Notes: generated from the sequence alone by a model not told the origin. A stretch of DNA of 64,000 bases from Alcaligenes endophyticus (GCF_026344035.1 NZ_JAPKND010000005.1:124001-188000); one strand, 5' to 3'; shown: positions 34,036-43,205, numbered from the stretch's first letter. Numbers and translations are program-made.

Positions 34036-35586
34036 ATGAAGCGATCATTTGAACTGGCGGAGCAAGATCCACACACCGATCATGCATGGGCGCAAGAAAA
34101 GCTCAACGAGCTGCGCCCTCTGCTATTGCATTGGCAGCAAGAACGATTAGAAAAGGCTGATCAGGCCTTACTGATCGTCGTAGCGGGGATGGACGGTGTG
34201 GGTAAAGGTTCCGCCGTTAATACCTTGAACACATGGCTTGATCCTCGCCATGTACATACCTTGGCTTTTTCCGAGCCTACCGAAGAAGAAATCATGCGCC
34301 CTGCTATGTGGCGTTACTGGAATAGTCTACCCGCCAAGGGGCAGACAGGCCTTGTTTTTGGTTCTTGGTATGGCGCACTCATGAATGAGTTGCAAAGTAA
34401 GCACGGCGACCCAATTAAACTAGATCGCTACGTGCGCGTCATCAAGCAATTCGAGGCAGAGCTGGCGTACCAAGGCGTAAAAATACTTAAGCTTTGGTTC
34501 CACTCGTCCCAACAAGCACAAGCCCAACGTTGCCAAGATTTGCTCGCTAATCCTGATACTGCTTGGCGAGTGACCAAAAAAGACTTAAAAGTACAGAAAA
34601 AATTCAAGCAAATACGCCGCGCAGCGATGGAAACCATCACGCTGACGCACACTTCTCATGCGCCTTGGGTAATGGTGCCTAGCGCTGATCCCTTCACGCG
34701 CGACCTAACCGTGGCACAAGCCGTTCTGAACGCCATGCAGAAACCCGTGCAATCGCAAGAAGTGGAGGCACCGGAGTATCTGGACTGGCCACTCGCAAAG
34801 CCGCCTTTGGAACTACGTGCTTTGAAACAAGTAAAATCGCCTATGTCTAAGGAGCACTATGAAAAAGAGCTTCTACATTGGCAGGCTCGGATCTCCAAAG
34901 CAGTACGCGGCAAAGCGTTTCAGAGTCATTCTTTGATTATTCTGTTTGAGGGCGAGGATGCCGCGGGTAAAGGCGGTGCTATTAAACGTTTAACTGCTGC
35001 GCTGGATGTACGTGACTATGATGTTCACCCGATTGCAGCTCCTGCCGCCTACGAGTTAGCGAGACCGTACTTATGGCGCTTTTGGACACGTCTGCCGCGA
35101 CATAAAAAAATAGCGATATTCGATCGCTCTTGGTACGGACGAGTGCTGGTAGAGCGTGTGGAAAAACTCGCTCCCGTTGCTGCTTGGAAACGCTCCTATG
35201 CGGAAATCAATAACTTTGAAGCTCAATTGGTGGCGAACTCGACCTTGGTCCTTAAGTTTTGGTTGTCCGTCAGCAAAGACGAACAACTGCGCCGCTTTCA
35301 GGAGCGCGAGACCTCCCCCCTAAAGACATATAAAATTACCGAAGAGGATTGGCGCAACCGCGGCAAATGGAACGCTTACCGTACAGCCGCCCAAGACATG
35401 TTGGATCACACCCACACCGGCTATGCGCCTTGGCATCTCGTGGCCAGCAACGATAAACGAACCGCAAGAATACAAATACTGAAACAAGTTTGTGAGGTGC
35501 TGGAATCTTTACAGCATGCACACAGCGACACCTACCTACGACTTACCGAACCCGAGCCCACGCAATTGATTAATGAGCAGGTCTAA
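34036..35586 (+). CDS. pap: Polyphosphate:AMP phosphotransferase (double PPK2 domain)
   Basis: A 516-residue enzyme with two PPK2 domains (class II PPK2) that makes ADP from AMP with polyphosphate as donor. The first domain has Walker A GMDGVGKGS at 51-59 but VFGSWYG (107-113), where the active form has FDRSWYG. The second has GEDAAGKGG at 306-314 and FDRSWYGRV at 362-370, so only the C-terminal domain looks complete. This loss in the N-terminal half is usual for the family. It is monocistronic. No ppk1 or ppx is in the window. Confidence 0.9.
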   Translation: MKRSFELAEQDPHTDHAWAQEKLNELRPLLLHWQQERLEKADQALLIVVAGMDGVGKGSAVNTLNTWLDPRHVHTLAFSEPTEEEIMRPAMWRYWNSLPAKGQTGLVFGSWYGALMNELQSKHGDPIKLDRYVRVIKQFEAELAYQGVKILKLWFHSSQQAQAQRCQDLLANPDTAWRVTKKDLKVQKKFKQIRRAAMETITLTHTSHAPWVMVPSADPFTRDLTVAQAVLNAMQKPVQSQEVEAPEYLDWPLAKPPLELRALKQVKSPMSKEHYEKELLHWQARISKAVRGKAFQSHSLIILFEGEDAAGKGGAIKRLTAALDVRDYDVHPIAAPAAYELARPYLWRFWTRLPRHKKIAIFDRSWYGRVLVERVEKLAPVAAWKRSYAEINNFEAQLVANSTLVLKFWLSVSKDEQLRRFQERETSPLKTYKITEEDWRNRGKWNAYRTAAQDMLDHTHTGYAPWHLVASNDKRTARIQILKQVCEVLESLQHAHSDTYLRLTEPEPTQLINEQV

Positions 35587-35695
35587 GGGCTATGTCGCCC
35601 GGTAAATGCAACTAGCCGAGCGACATTTTGGGATGGTGGTAAATGGATTAATTACACGTAAAGTGTTTCGACACTCCCGCAATCCTGAGTGGGGG

Positions 35696-36673
35696 CTATT
35701 TTACAAGCATCGCCGCCAAACGTTGCTGGAGGAGGTGGTGCGCCTGCTGCATAATGCGATCCATCAATTCTTGTACGGTAGGGACATCATTGATCAGCCC
35801 TGCCACCATACCGCAAGACCAGACACCAGCATCCATTTGCCCCTGCTGCATCACTTTAGGATAAACACCAGCTACCTCAGGAATAATATCCTCGAACCGT
35901 AGCTGCTCTCCTAACGCTTTCTCCTTGGCTAACAAGCGCTTAGCACTGTCATTGTTTAGCACACGCTCGGTATTTCGCAAAGGCCGCATGACCAGACGAG
36001 TGTCCAGTTCACTGGCGGCCAAAATAGCTTGTTTAACATTCTCGTGCACAGGGGCTTCCTGAGTCATTAAAAAACGGGTCCCCATATTGATCCCATCAGC
36101 TCCCAAAGCTAAGGCAGCCACCAGAGAGCGACCATCTGCCATCCCCCCCGAAGCCACGAAAGGAATTTTCAACTCATCTGCCGCTCGCGGTAATAGGATG
36201 AAATTAGGCACATCGTCTTCGCCAGGATGACCTGCGCACTCAAAGCCATCAACACTAACGGCATCACAGCCGATTTTTTGGGCCTTTAGTGCATGACGCA
36301 CAGAGGTGCACTTATGAATAACTTTAATGTTTGCATTTTGTAGACGCTCCATCCAAGGCTCGGGATTATTTCCCGCCGTTTCAACCACCTTAATACCAGA
36401 CTGGATTATTACGTCTATGTAGCCGGGATAATCGGGAGGGGTACGGGCAGGCAAAAAAGTCAAATTTACGCCAAAATTGCGCTTGGTCAGGCTCTTGCAG
36501 CGCTCAATTTCTTTAGCTAATGCATCGGGGTTGGGTTGGGTTAACGCAGTAATCATGCCCAATCCACCCGCATTGGCCACTGCTGCCACCAAAGGAGCCA
36601 GACCTACGTGATGCATGCCACCCTGAATAATGGGGTACTGTATATCAAACAATTCTGTAATTCGAGTTCTCAT
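35696..36673 (-). CDS. Nitronate monooxygenase / NPD-type flavoprotein
   Basis: A 325-residue FMN TIM-barrel protein of the 2-nitropropane dioxygenase family. FDIQYPIIQGGMHHVGLAPLVA opens it, then NAGGLGMITAL, KRNFGVNLTFLP, CDAVSVDGFECAGHPGEDD (about 137-155, with the catalytic-type His in AGHPG), and SGGMADGRSLVAALALGADG for FMN phosphate binding. It is last in an operon of acyl-CoA genes, so it may act as an enoyl reductase-like or scavenging enzyme and not on nitronates. It lies 4 bases after the CoA-transferase gene. Confidence 0.85.
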   Translation of the reverse strand: MRTRITELFDIQYPIIQGGMHHVGLAPLVAAVANAGGLGMITALTQPNPDALAKEIERCKSLTKRNFGVNLTFLPARTPPDYPGYIDVIIQSGIKVVETAGNNPEPWMERLQNANIKVIHKCTSVRHALKAQKIGCDAVSVDGFECAGHPGEDDVPNFILLPRAADELKIPFVASGGMADGRSLVAALALGADGINMGTRFLMTQEAPVHENVKQAILAASELDTRLVMRPLRNTERVLNNDSAKRLLAKEKALGEQLRFEDIIPEVAGVYPKVMQQGQMDAGVWSCGMVAGLINDVPTVQELMDRIMQQAHHLLQQRLAAMLVK

Positions 36674-36677
36674 TGCT

Positions 36678-37847
36678 TTATCCTTTGGCTAGCTGGGCTA
36701 ATACTTCATCAGTGTGTTCACCTAACGCTGGGAGGTGAGCGGCGTTACGCGCTTGTCCATCCAAGCTAAAAGGCAGACCTGGTAAACTTAGATTTGTGCC
36801 TTGACTAGAAGTGATCGATACGAACAGATCGTTCGACACTCCCCCCTGCCCTGCTTTAACCTGATCCATAGTGCGTATAACCCCAAATACCAAGCCTGCT
36901 TTATTGAGTAATGCAGCCAAAGCGTCGACGGACATGGAGCCAAAACTATCGCTTAGCGTTGCATTAAGTTCAGAGCGATTAGCGACTCTGGCTTGGTTAT
37001 TGGCAAAACGATTGTCTTGCAATAAGTCCATGCGCTCAATGGTACGACACAACACGGAAAAATGAGCATCTGTATAGGCTGATAGCACGATTAGGCCGTC
37101 TTGGGCTTGCAATACTTCCGCCGCTGGGGCCACGGTAGCCTGACCATTTCCTCGCCGCAAGGGCATTCGTTGATTCAGACCATATTCGGCCCAGGCATTG
37201 GCTAAGGCTGATACAGCAACGTCAATTAAAGACACATCAACCAATGCTCCTTTGGCGTGTTCGTAGCGTCGTAACAAAGCGGCCAAAACACCTGTGACCA
37301 AGGCTTGAGAAGCTAACAAGTCAACGACAGTAAAGCCGATTCGTACCGGATCACGATCGGCGAAACCATTCAGGCTCATCATGCCGCTTTCCGCTTGCGC
37401 GGCAATATCGAAACCAGGGCGTTGGCTGTACTCACCATTTTGCCCAAAGGCGCTGACTTGGCCATAAATTAAAGCAGGAAAGGTTTTTCTTACGGTGACG
37501 CTGTCTAAAGCAAATTTTTCCATTGTTCCTGGTCGCGCATTTTGTAATAACACGTCACTTTGAGCGATGAGGGTTAAAGCCTGTTGCAGATCTTGTTTCT
37601 GTCGTAAATCGAGCACCACGGATCTTTTACCACGGTTATAGGCTGAGAACATCGGGCCAAAATCATCTTTTTCCCATCCGAGACGCCGAGCGGTATCCCC
37701 ACCTGGTGGCTCTATCTTGATAACATCAGCTCCAAGATCTGCCAAGGTCTGTCCGGCAGCAGGAGCAGCAATATACTGCCCGAATTCAATTACCCGCTTT
37801 CCATGCAAAGGGAGCTGTTCTCGTTCAAGAGTGGCGTGATGATTCAT
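36678..37847 (-). CDS. CaiB/BaiF (family III) CoA-transferase
   Basis: A 389-residue family III CoA-transferase: VIEFGQYIAAPAAGQTLADLG and GADVIKIEPPGGD at residues 19-50, GQVSAFGQNGEY at about 137, and the catalytic Asp in RPGFDIAAQAESG near 153. Unlike the copy at 3310, the Asp is present. It transfers CoA onto the operon's carboxylic acid substrate or between intermediates. It overlaps the crotonase gene by 4 bases. Confidence 0.9.
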   Translation of the reverse strand: MNHHATLEREQLPLHGKRVIEFGQYIAAPAAGQTLADLGADVIKIEPPGGDTARRLGWEKDDFGPMFSAYNRGKRSVVLDLRQKQDLQQALTLIAQSDVLLQNARPGTMEKFALDSVTVRKTFPALIYGQVSAFGQNGEYSQRPGFDIAAQAESGMMSLNGFADRDPVRIGFTVVDLLASQALVTGVLAALLRRYEHAKGALVDVSLIDVAVSALANAWAEYGLNQRMPLRRGNGQATVAPAAEVLQAQDGLIVLSAYTDAHFSVLCRTIERMDLLQDNRFANNQARVANRSELNATLSDSFGSMSVDALAALLNKAGLVFGVIRTMDQVKAGQGGVSNDLFVSITSSQGTNLSLPGLPFSLDGQARNAAHLPALGEHTDEVLAQLAKG

Positions 37848-38635
37848 GATTTGTTTTGCCCATTATTAAATACCGGGGTGCGTTTTTCCAAAAATGCTTT
37901 AGCTCCCTCTTGAAACTCAGGTCCAGCAAATAAAGCAGGGGCATTATCCAATTGAAAGTCTAAGGCCTGTTCGATCGACATGGGTGCCCGTCTCAAGCCG
38001 GTTTTTATCCGACCTAAAGCACGTCGGGGGCCTGCGGCAAAACGTGCAGCAGCAGGCAGTGCTAACTCCAAACCGCTGCGTTCGTCGCTCCACTCATCAG
38101 CTAAACCGCATTGGCCTGCTTGTTTGGCAGTTAACTCTGTTGCACCTAACATCATGCGGCGGGCCTGGGCAATACCCACCCTCGCCGGTAACGACCAGAA
38201 TAATGCAGCATCTGGCATGGCTCCCACGCGGGTAAATGCGCTGCAAAACACACTTTTCTTCCCCGCGACTACCCAGTCGCACGCTAAAGCCAGCCCTAGG
38301 CCAGCTCCATAGGCTGGTCCATCCACAGCAGCCACGATCAACTTATCGCTCAAGGCAAGACGCCGGTATACAGCAGCATTCTGCTGCATAGCCTTTCGGG
38401 TTTGCTGTTCAGTATTAGCAGACAATTGCTGTAAATCGCCCCCTGAACAAAAGGCTCCACCGGCCCCGGTCAAGACCGCAGCCCCTAGGCTATCATCATG
38501 TTCTAATTGCTCTAGAGCCGCCAACAGGCTTTGGACCAAGCCAGGGGCTTGCAAGGAGTTGCGTTTTTGCGGCGCATTTAAGGTAATGAGCAAAACCTGA
38601 TTACGGCGCTCAGTTAATACAACTTGCTCATTCAT
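37844..38635 (-). CDS. Enoyl-CoA hydratase/isomerase (PaaG-like crotonase)
   Basis: A 263-residue crotonase-fold protein with oxyanion segments GAFCSGGDLQQL (about 60-71) and PAYGAGLGLALACDW. The two Glu of classical hydratases are missing: GAGLGLA replaces GGGCELA, and TRVGAMPDAALFW shows an Asp in the position used by PaaG and other isomerases. An isomerase or ring-shifting role is therefore as likely as hydration. It overlaps both neighbouring genes by 4 bases. Confidence 0.85.
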   Translation of the reverse strand: MNEQVVLTERRNQVLLITLNAPQKRNSLQAPGLVQSLLAALEQLEHDDSLGAAVLTGAGGAFCSGGDLQQLSANTEQQTRKAMQQNAAVYRRLALSDKLIVAAVDGPAYGAGLGLALACDWVVAGKKSVFCSAFTRVGAMPDAALFWSLPARVGIAQARRMMLGATELTAKQAGQCGLADEWSDERSGLELALPAAARFAAGPRRALGRIKTGLRRAPMSIEQALDFQLDNAPALFAGPEFQEGAKAFLEKRTPVFNNGQNKS

Positions 38636-39747
38636 GCCACCACCTCTAGTTCTAGGGCTGCTAGCCTATCTAAGTGCTGCGCCCGATTACCAAACAAAGT
38701 GCTAGCGACCGCCAAGCGGCGCAGGTAAGCCCCCAATTTATACTCCTCGGTCATACCAATAGCCCCGTGCAATTGCAATGCTTCTTGCCAAAGCTTATCA
38801 GCCATTTTCTGCGTTTGAACCAACAAGGCAGTGACTTGTCGTTCATCTGGTTGACCGGCTACAGCACGCCAGAATGCTCGTACTTCTTCAATCAGCACGT
38901 ATAAATCCACCAACCGATGCTGAATTACTTGATTACTCCCGATAGCACGTCCAAACTGGCGACGTTCGCACACATACTCCCGAGTCAGTTCAAAGGCTGT
39001 GTAGGCAACCCCGGCTAATTCAGCGCAATACGCGACTATGCCTGAGTGTAATGCCTGGTTTAAAAGCTCTAGGACAACGGCTGGATTATCTTGCAATAGC
39101 AAGACAGCAGGTGAGCCGTCTAGCGACAGACGTCCTGCGTGCCTATCATCGTAGAAAATAGCCTGTTCACACCGTAAGCCCTCAGCATTCTGGGCTACTA
39201 AAAAAATTCCTAGATCGGAATTGTTCGCTATATGGGCCACCAGCAGATAATAATCGGCCCCCCCCACACCTATCATCCACTCTTTACTGCCATACAGTAC
39301 GTAGTGCTGTCCTTCTTGTAGGTGGGCCTGCATCTGAGGCAAGCCTACGGTGCCGACTAAACCCGGATCCCAGATAGGTAAGCAGAGGCGTAATTGACCC
39401 GTTAGTATTTGCTCCTTATCTACGTAAGCTAGGGCCTTTGTGCCAAGCTTGTTCAGCAAGCTCAATGCCATGACCCCACAAGAAACGTAGGGCTCCTGCA
39501 AGAGTACTCGGCCGAAGCCTTCAGCGAGCAGGCCCATTTCTTCCGTGCTGCCCCCCACGCCACCCCAATCCTCGCTCAAAGCTAGACCTAACCACCCCAT
39601 TTCTCCTAGCTCCTGCCAACCAGCTGGAGGGCAACCATGAGCGTGCGCAGTGGCTAAACCTCTACGTTCATTGGTGTACACGCCTTCGGCCCAACGCGTC
39701 ACGCTATCTGCCAGCATCTGCTGGACATCCACATCCAAGTGACTCAT
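38632..39747 (-). CDS. Acyl-CoA dehydrogenase, small-subunit type (PimD/FadE27-like)
   Basis: A 371-residue acyl-CoA dehydrogenase-like protein. Its N-terminus (QQMLADSVTRWAEGVYTNERR) and body (GWLGLALSEDWGGVGGSTEEMG, CERRQFGRAIGSNQVIQHRLVD) resemble the small subunit of pimeloyl-CoA dehydrogenase. The middle domain lacks the usual TEPGAGSD flavin loop. The C-terminus ends LHGAIGMTEEYKLGAYLRRL without an EGT motif. Such proteins pair with a larger subunit, here the next gene upstream, to form a mixed enzyme with flavin and base supplied by one partner. Confidence 0.82.
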   Translation of the reverse strand: MSHLDVDVQQMLADSVTRWAEGVYTNERRGLATAHAHGCPPAGWQELGEMGWLGLALSEDWGGVGGSTEEMGLLAEGFGRVLLQEPYVSCGVMALSLLNKLGTKALAYVDKEQILTGQLRLCLPIWDPGLVGTVGLPQMQAHLQEGQHYVLYGSKEWMIGVGGADYYLLVAHIANNSDLGIFLVAQNAEGLRCEQAIFYDDRHAGRLSLDGSPAVLLLQDNPAVVLELLNQALHSGIVAYCAELAGVAYTAFELTREYVCERRQFGRAIGSNQVIQHRLVDLYVLIEEVRAFWRAVAGQPDERQVTALLVQTQKMADKLWQEALQLHGAIGMTEEYKLGAYLRRLAVASTLFGNRAQHLDRLAALELEVVA

Positions 39748-40964
39748 AGCTGCAATACCTTTTTTGCCAGAATGTTATGGAGAATTTCCGAAGATCCGCC
39801 CGCCATGGTGTATCCCCGAGCGAGGAAACGACGCGCTGAAGCGGTGCCTGATAGGGCATCGATAGGTAGGCTGGCGGGCGCCTGTGCTTGTATCCACGCC
39901 GAGTCCTTTAATTGCCCCTCTATGCCCAGTGATTCCACAATCAGTTCTTCCCAAGACTGGATGAGTTGACTGCCTCGCATTTTCAGCATCGAAACCTCTT
40001 CGCCTAGCTGCTCACCCGCTTGCTGGCGGGCAATAAAACGTGCGGCATTGGCCTCTAAAGCCATCAATCTCGCGACCAGTTCAGCATAACGATGGCGGAA
40101 CCATGGCTGTTGTGACACTGCCTGGCCCCCTTGCTTGCGTGTTGAGCCGGCAAGGCGGGCTCTTGCCATACGCCGTTTGTTCTCGCCTACACGAGCTAAT
40201 TTCAGGCGCTCGAATTGCAATAAAGACTTAGCGATAGCCCACCCTTGATGCTCCGGTCCGACGCGTAACTGGACGGGAACCCGAACTTGATCTAGGAAAA
40301 CCTCATTAAATACCACCCATCCGTGAATTCCTTCGATAGGACGCACTTCTATGCCCGAGCTTTGCATATCGATCAGCAAAAATGTAATACCTTCTTGGGG
40401 TTTTCCATCTAAGCGACTACGTACAAGGCAAAACATCCAGTCCGCATACTGCGCATAAGAGGTCCAGATTTTTGAACCCGTCACAACGTATTCTTGCTTA
40501 TCACGTATCGCACGAGTTCCTATGGAAGCTAAGTCTGAGCCCGAATTGGGTTCAGAATAACCCTGACACCACCATTGTTCTCCGCTAGCAATGGCGGGTA
40601 GAAAACGCGCCTGTTGTTCGGGTGTTCCTTGTTGAATAAGGATAGGGCCAATCATATCAAAGGTAACGCTATTCAGTTCTGGAGCGTCGGCAAGGGACAT
40701 TTCCTCATCAAACACCATTTGCTGCGCGACACTCCAAGCTCGCCCGCCCCAGCGCTCAGGCCAATGAGGTACCAGTAATCCCTGTTCGGCTAAAATACGG
40801 TTCCAGCGACGACTTTGTTCTACAGTTAGTTGTTGGCCGTTTTCGCTGCTAACACGTATATCATCAGGCAGAGCCTGTTGTACAAAACGACGCACGGATT
40901 GTCGAAAGGCGTCCAGATTGTCGCTTGCCTGAAAGACATCACCTGAAAAAAACATCTTGTTCAT
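39744..40964 (-). CDS. Acyl-CoA dehydrogenase, large-subunit type (PimC/FadE26-like)
   Basis: A 406-residue acyl-CoA dehydrogenase. WWCQGYSEPNSGSDLASIGTRA is read at about 132-153 and matches the flavin-binding loop of the large type. TWTSYAQYADWMFCLVRS and EGIHGWVVFNEVFLDQVRVP follow, and the end has YTMAGGSSEILHNILAK, where MAGGSSEI replaces the EGT Glu. It is the probable partner of the small-subunit gene it overlaps by 4 bases. Related pairs act on dicarboxylyl-CoA or sterol side chains. The substrate here is unknown. Confidence 0.85.
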   Translation of the reverse strand: MNKMFFSGDVFQASDNLDAFRQSVRRFVQQALPDDIRVSSENGQQLTVEQSRRWNRILAEQGLLVPHWPERWGGRAWSVAQQMVFDEEMSLADAPELNSVTFDMIGPILIQQGTPEQQARFLPAIASGEQWWCQGYSEPNSGSDLASIGTRAIRDKQEYVVTGSKIWTSYAQYADWMFCLVRSRLDGKPQEGITFLLIDMQSSGIEVRPIEGIHGWVVFNEVFLDQVRVPVQLRVGPEHQGWAIAKSLLQFERLKLARVGENKRRMARARLAGSTRKQGGQAVSQQPWFRHRYAELVARLMALEANAARFIARQQAGEQLGEEVSMLKMRGSQLIQSWEELIVESLGIEGQLKDSAWIQAQAPASLPIDALSGTASARRFLARGYTMAGGSSEILHNILAKKVLQL

Positions 40965-42124
40965 GCCGATAAGCCTTTATGTAAAACACGACGACCAATC
41001 GCCGCACGATGCACCTCGGAAGCGCCGTCATAAATCCTAAATGGCCGCAACATACGTAAAATACTGGATAGCGGAAGGTCTTCAGACACCCCTAAGGCTC
41101 CGCAAAGTTGAACAGCAGAGTCAGCCACCTGATAAACAGCCTCGGCCACGTAGACCTTTGCCATAGAGGAATGATGACGTATGGAGAGGCCCTGATCCAA
41201 GCGCTTGGATACGTCACGGGTCATCATACGGGCGGCATATAACTTAATATGCGCATCGGCAATTATGCCCTGTACGAGTTGATGTTCTCCGAGTAGACGC
41301 CCCTGCGCTTCACGGTGCATGACATAATGTTGGGCCAAATCCATCGCTCGAGACGCTAGCCCGATAAAACGCATGCAATGGAATAAGCGCGCACCTTCCA
41401 ATCGCCACTGCGCATAATCTAGCCCTTTCCCTGGTTCACCCAGCAGTGCCTGAGCTGGCACATGACAGTTTTCCAATATAATTTCGCCATGCCCGCCCAT
41501 ATCAAAGGGCTCCATAGTCGGAATATCCCGAATCAATTTGAAGCCTGGATTATCCGTATCGACTAAGAACCAAGAGACGCCTTCCTCTGTTCGGGCGACG
41601 ACGATAGCAAAGTCGGCTTGCCCAGCACCGGTGATGAACCATTTGTGTCCGTCCAATACCCATTCATTGCCAGCACGTCTGGCACGGCTGGCTAACATTT
41701 GAGGGTCAGATCCTGCCCCTGGTGCCGGCTCTGTCATCGCAAAACAAGACAGGCGTTTACCTTCCAATAAAGGCTGAAGATATAGACGTCGTTGCCCTGA
41801 ATTAACTAGTTTTTCTAATACAAAACTATCTGGCTGTATGGGAGGGGCACATTGCAAAGCTACCGGCCCCAAATAGCTACGCCCAGCGATTTCCATTATT
41901 TCGCAGCTTTGTTCCCAGTTAAGGCCTAGGCCTCCTATCGCTTTTTCGGCCTGTGGTGCTCCAAGGCCGATAGCTAAAGCCTGCTGTTGCAAATATCGAG
42001 CTGTGGTTTGCGCTTGCTCGTGAGTTTCACTGCGCCATGTTTCACGCGGAATCACCACTTCATCGATAAAACGACGCAATTGCTGCTTAAACGTATCAAA
42101 AGGAGTTGCGCTACTTTTTGTCAT
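40961..42124 (-). CDS. Acyl-CoA dehydrogenase (ACAD10/11-like)
   Basis: A 387-residue acyl-CoA dehydrogenase: AMTEPAPGAGSDPQMLASRA flavin loop (about 125-144), DGHKWFITGAGQADFAIVVA, and the C-terminal IYDGASEVHRAAIGRRVL, where Asp replaces the Glu of EGT. LGVSEDLPLSSILRMLRPF is typical of the ACAD10/11 group. ATG at 42124 is preferred because it overlaps the Bug gene stop (ATGA), although the frame stays open to 42154. It is the first enzyme gene after the receptor. Confidence 0.87.
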   Translation of the reverse strand: MTKSSATPFDTFKQQLRRFIDEVVIPRETWRSETHEQAQTTARYLQQQALAIGLGAPQAEKAIGGLGLNWEQSCEIMEIAGRSYLGPVALQCAPPIQPDSFVLEKLVNSGQRRLYLQPLLEGKRLSCFAMTEPAPGAGSDPQMLASRARRAGNEWVLDGHKWFITGAGQADFAIVVARTEEGVSWFLVDTDNPGFKLIRDIPTMEPFDMGGHGEIILENCHVPAQALLGEPGKGLDYAQWRLEGARLFHCMRFIGLASRAMDLAQHYVMHREAQGRLLGEHQLVQGIIADAHIKLYAARMMTRDVSKRLDQGLSIRHHSSMAKVYVAEAVYQVADSAVQLCGALGVSEDLPLSSILRMLRPFRIYDGASEVHRAAIGRRVLHKGLSA

Positions 42125-43089
42125 GGCTGTATCACCTTGACTAGTTCGCTCCATCGCTTCGCGTCGGCATCTAAGAACTGTTGGAATTCATTGGTATTCA
42201 TACAAGCGGCTTCGCCGCCAGCATTAACGATGCGCTGCTGAAACCCAACAGTCTGGCAGGCTTTATTCACAGCATCAGACAGGGCTCGCAGTATAGTCTC
42301 GGGAGTACCTGCCGGAGCATGTAAGCCATACCAGGAAAGCGTAGTGACCTCAGGAAAGCCCGCTTCGGCGATAGTTGGCACATCCGGTAATTGGATTGAG
42401 CGGTGATTACTGACATTGGCTAAAGCCCTAATAGTGCCTGACTGCACGTGGGGAATCGCGACACTAGAAGGCAGCACGGCCATGGAAACCAAGCCATTAA
42501 CCAGATCAGGAACGATAGGAGGGGCCCCTTTATACATTACCGACTCTAAAGGGATGTCTGCTACGACCCGAAACAACTCATTAGACATTGTCTGAGGGGT
42601 ACCGGTGCCACCGTTGCCATACTGCCAACTAGGAACAGCCTGACGAGCGAGATCAGCAAACTCTTTTACGTTATTTGCAGGAGAGTTAGCGGGCACGACA
42701 AAATAACTCGCTGATAAAGCGAACCGGGCGATAGGGGTAAAATCGTCAGGCTTCCACGGCAAGTTTTTTTCCAGTAAAGGATTGTTGATTAAGAAACTTG
42801 CCGACACCATTAAGGTATACCCGTCTGGCTCAGCTGCCGCTATTTGTCTGGCGGCGATATTGCCACTGGCTCCTGGCCTAGCCTCAACCACCACTACTTG
42901 TCCCAACACCTCGTGTAAGGCTTCTGTTAAAGCTCTGGTCTGAACATCTACTACCCCTCCTGCTGCGTAGGGCACAATCACTCGTATTGGCTTATTAGGA
43001 TAAGTTCCCGAAGCCAATACAGAACCGGCGCTGACCCCTAAAGCCAACGCGCACCCTGCCGTGCGCCAGAAAAATAAAGCACCTAGCAT
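42121..43089 (-). CDS. Bug-family (TctC-like) periplasmic solute receptor
   Basis: A 322-residue receptor. Signal peptide to about residue 27 (ALGVSAGSVLASG). The Bug motifs IRVIVPYAAGGVVDVQTRAL and ARPGASGNIAARQIAAAEPDGYTLM bind the carboxylate chain through main-chain loops. MYKGAPPIVPDLVNGLVSMA is the second-lobe motif. It binds a carboxylic acid for uptake or sensing. No TctA/TctB permease is in the window. GGGAG lies before ATG 43089. It is the first gene of the minus-strand operon and so marks its promoter. Confidence 0.9.
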   Translation of the reverse strand: MLGALFFWRTAGCALALGVSAGSVLASGTYPNKPIRVIVPYAAGGVVDVQTRALTEALHEVLGQVVVVEARPGASGNIAARQIAAAEPDGYTLMVSASFLINNPLLEKNLPWKPDDFTPIARFALSASYFVVPANSPANNVKEFADLARQAVPSWQYGNGGTGTPQTMSNELFRVVADIPLESVMYKGAPPIVPDLVNGLVSMAVLPSSVAIPHVQSGTIRALANVSNHRSIQLPDVPTIAEAGFPEVTTLSWYGLHAPAGTPETILRALSDAVNKACQTVGFQQRIVNAGGEAACMNTNEFQQFLDADAKRWSELVKVIQP

Positions 43090-43150
43090 TGTCTTGTCTC
43101 CCAATATTATCGTCAATTTAACTGCCATTAGTTTTAATTATGTGGCATTG

Positions 43151-43205
43151 CTGTCATGATAGGTTTGACTCAAAAAGACTGTCAATACCTGTTATGACAG
43201 GTTTG
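43151..43205. promoter_or_regulatory. Two copies of a 17-base palindromic site, candidate GntR operator
   Basis: CTGTCATGATAGGTTTG (43151-43167) and CTGTTATGACAGGTTTG (43189-43205) match at 15 of 17 bases and begin 38 bases apart. Each has a dyad core CTGT-n4-ACAG or its near match. They lie between the Bug operon and the GntR gene, where a regulator of both would bind. Confidence 0.55.

Noticed and set aside
35587-35695. Terminator after the polyphosphate gene
   Set aside because: CACTC and GAGTG can pair, but the stem is only 5 bp and several alternatives exist, so nothing is called.
35606-35902. Plus-strand frame of 98 codons
   Set aside because: Most of it lies antisense within the nitronate monooxygenase gene, and its protein has no domain-like pattern.
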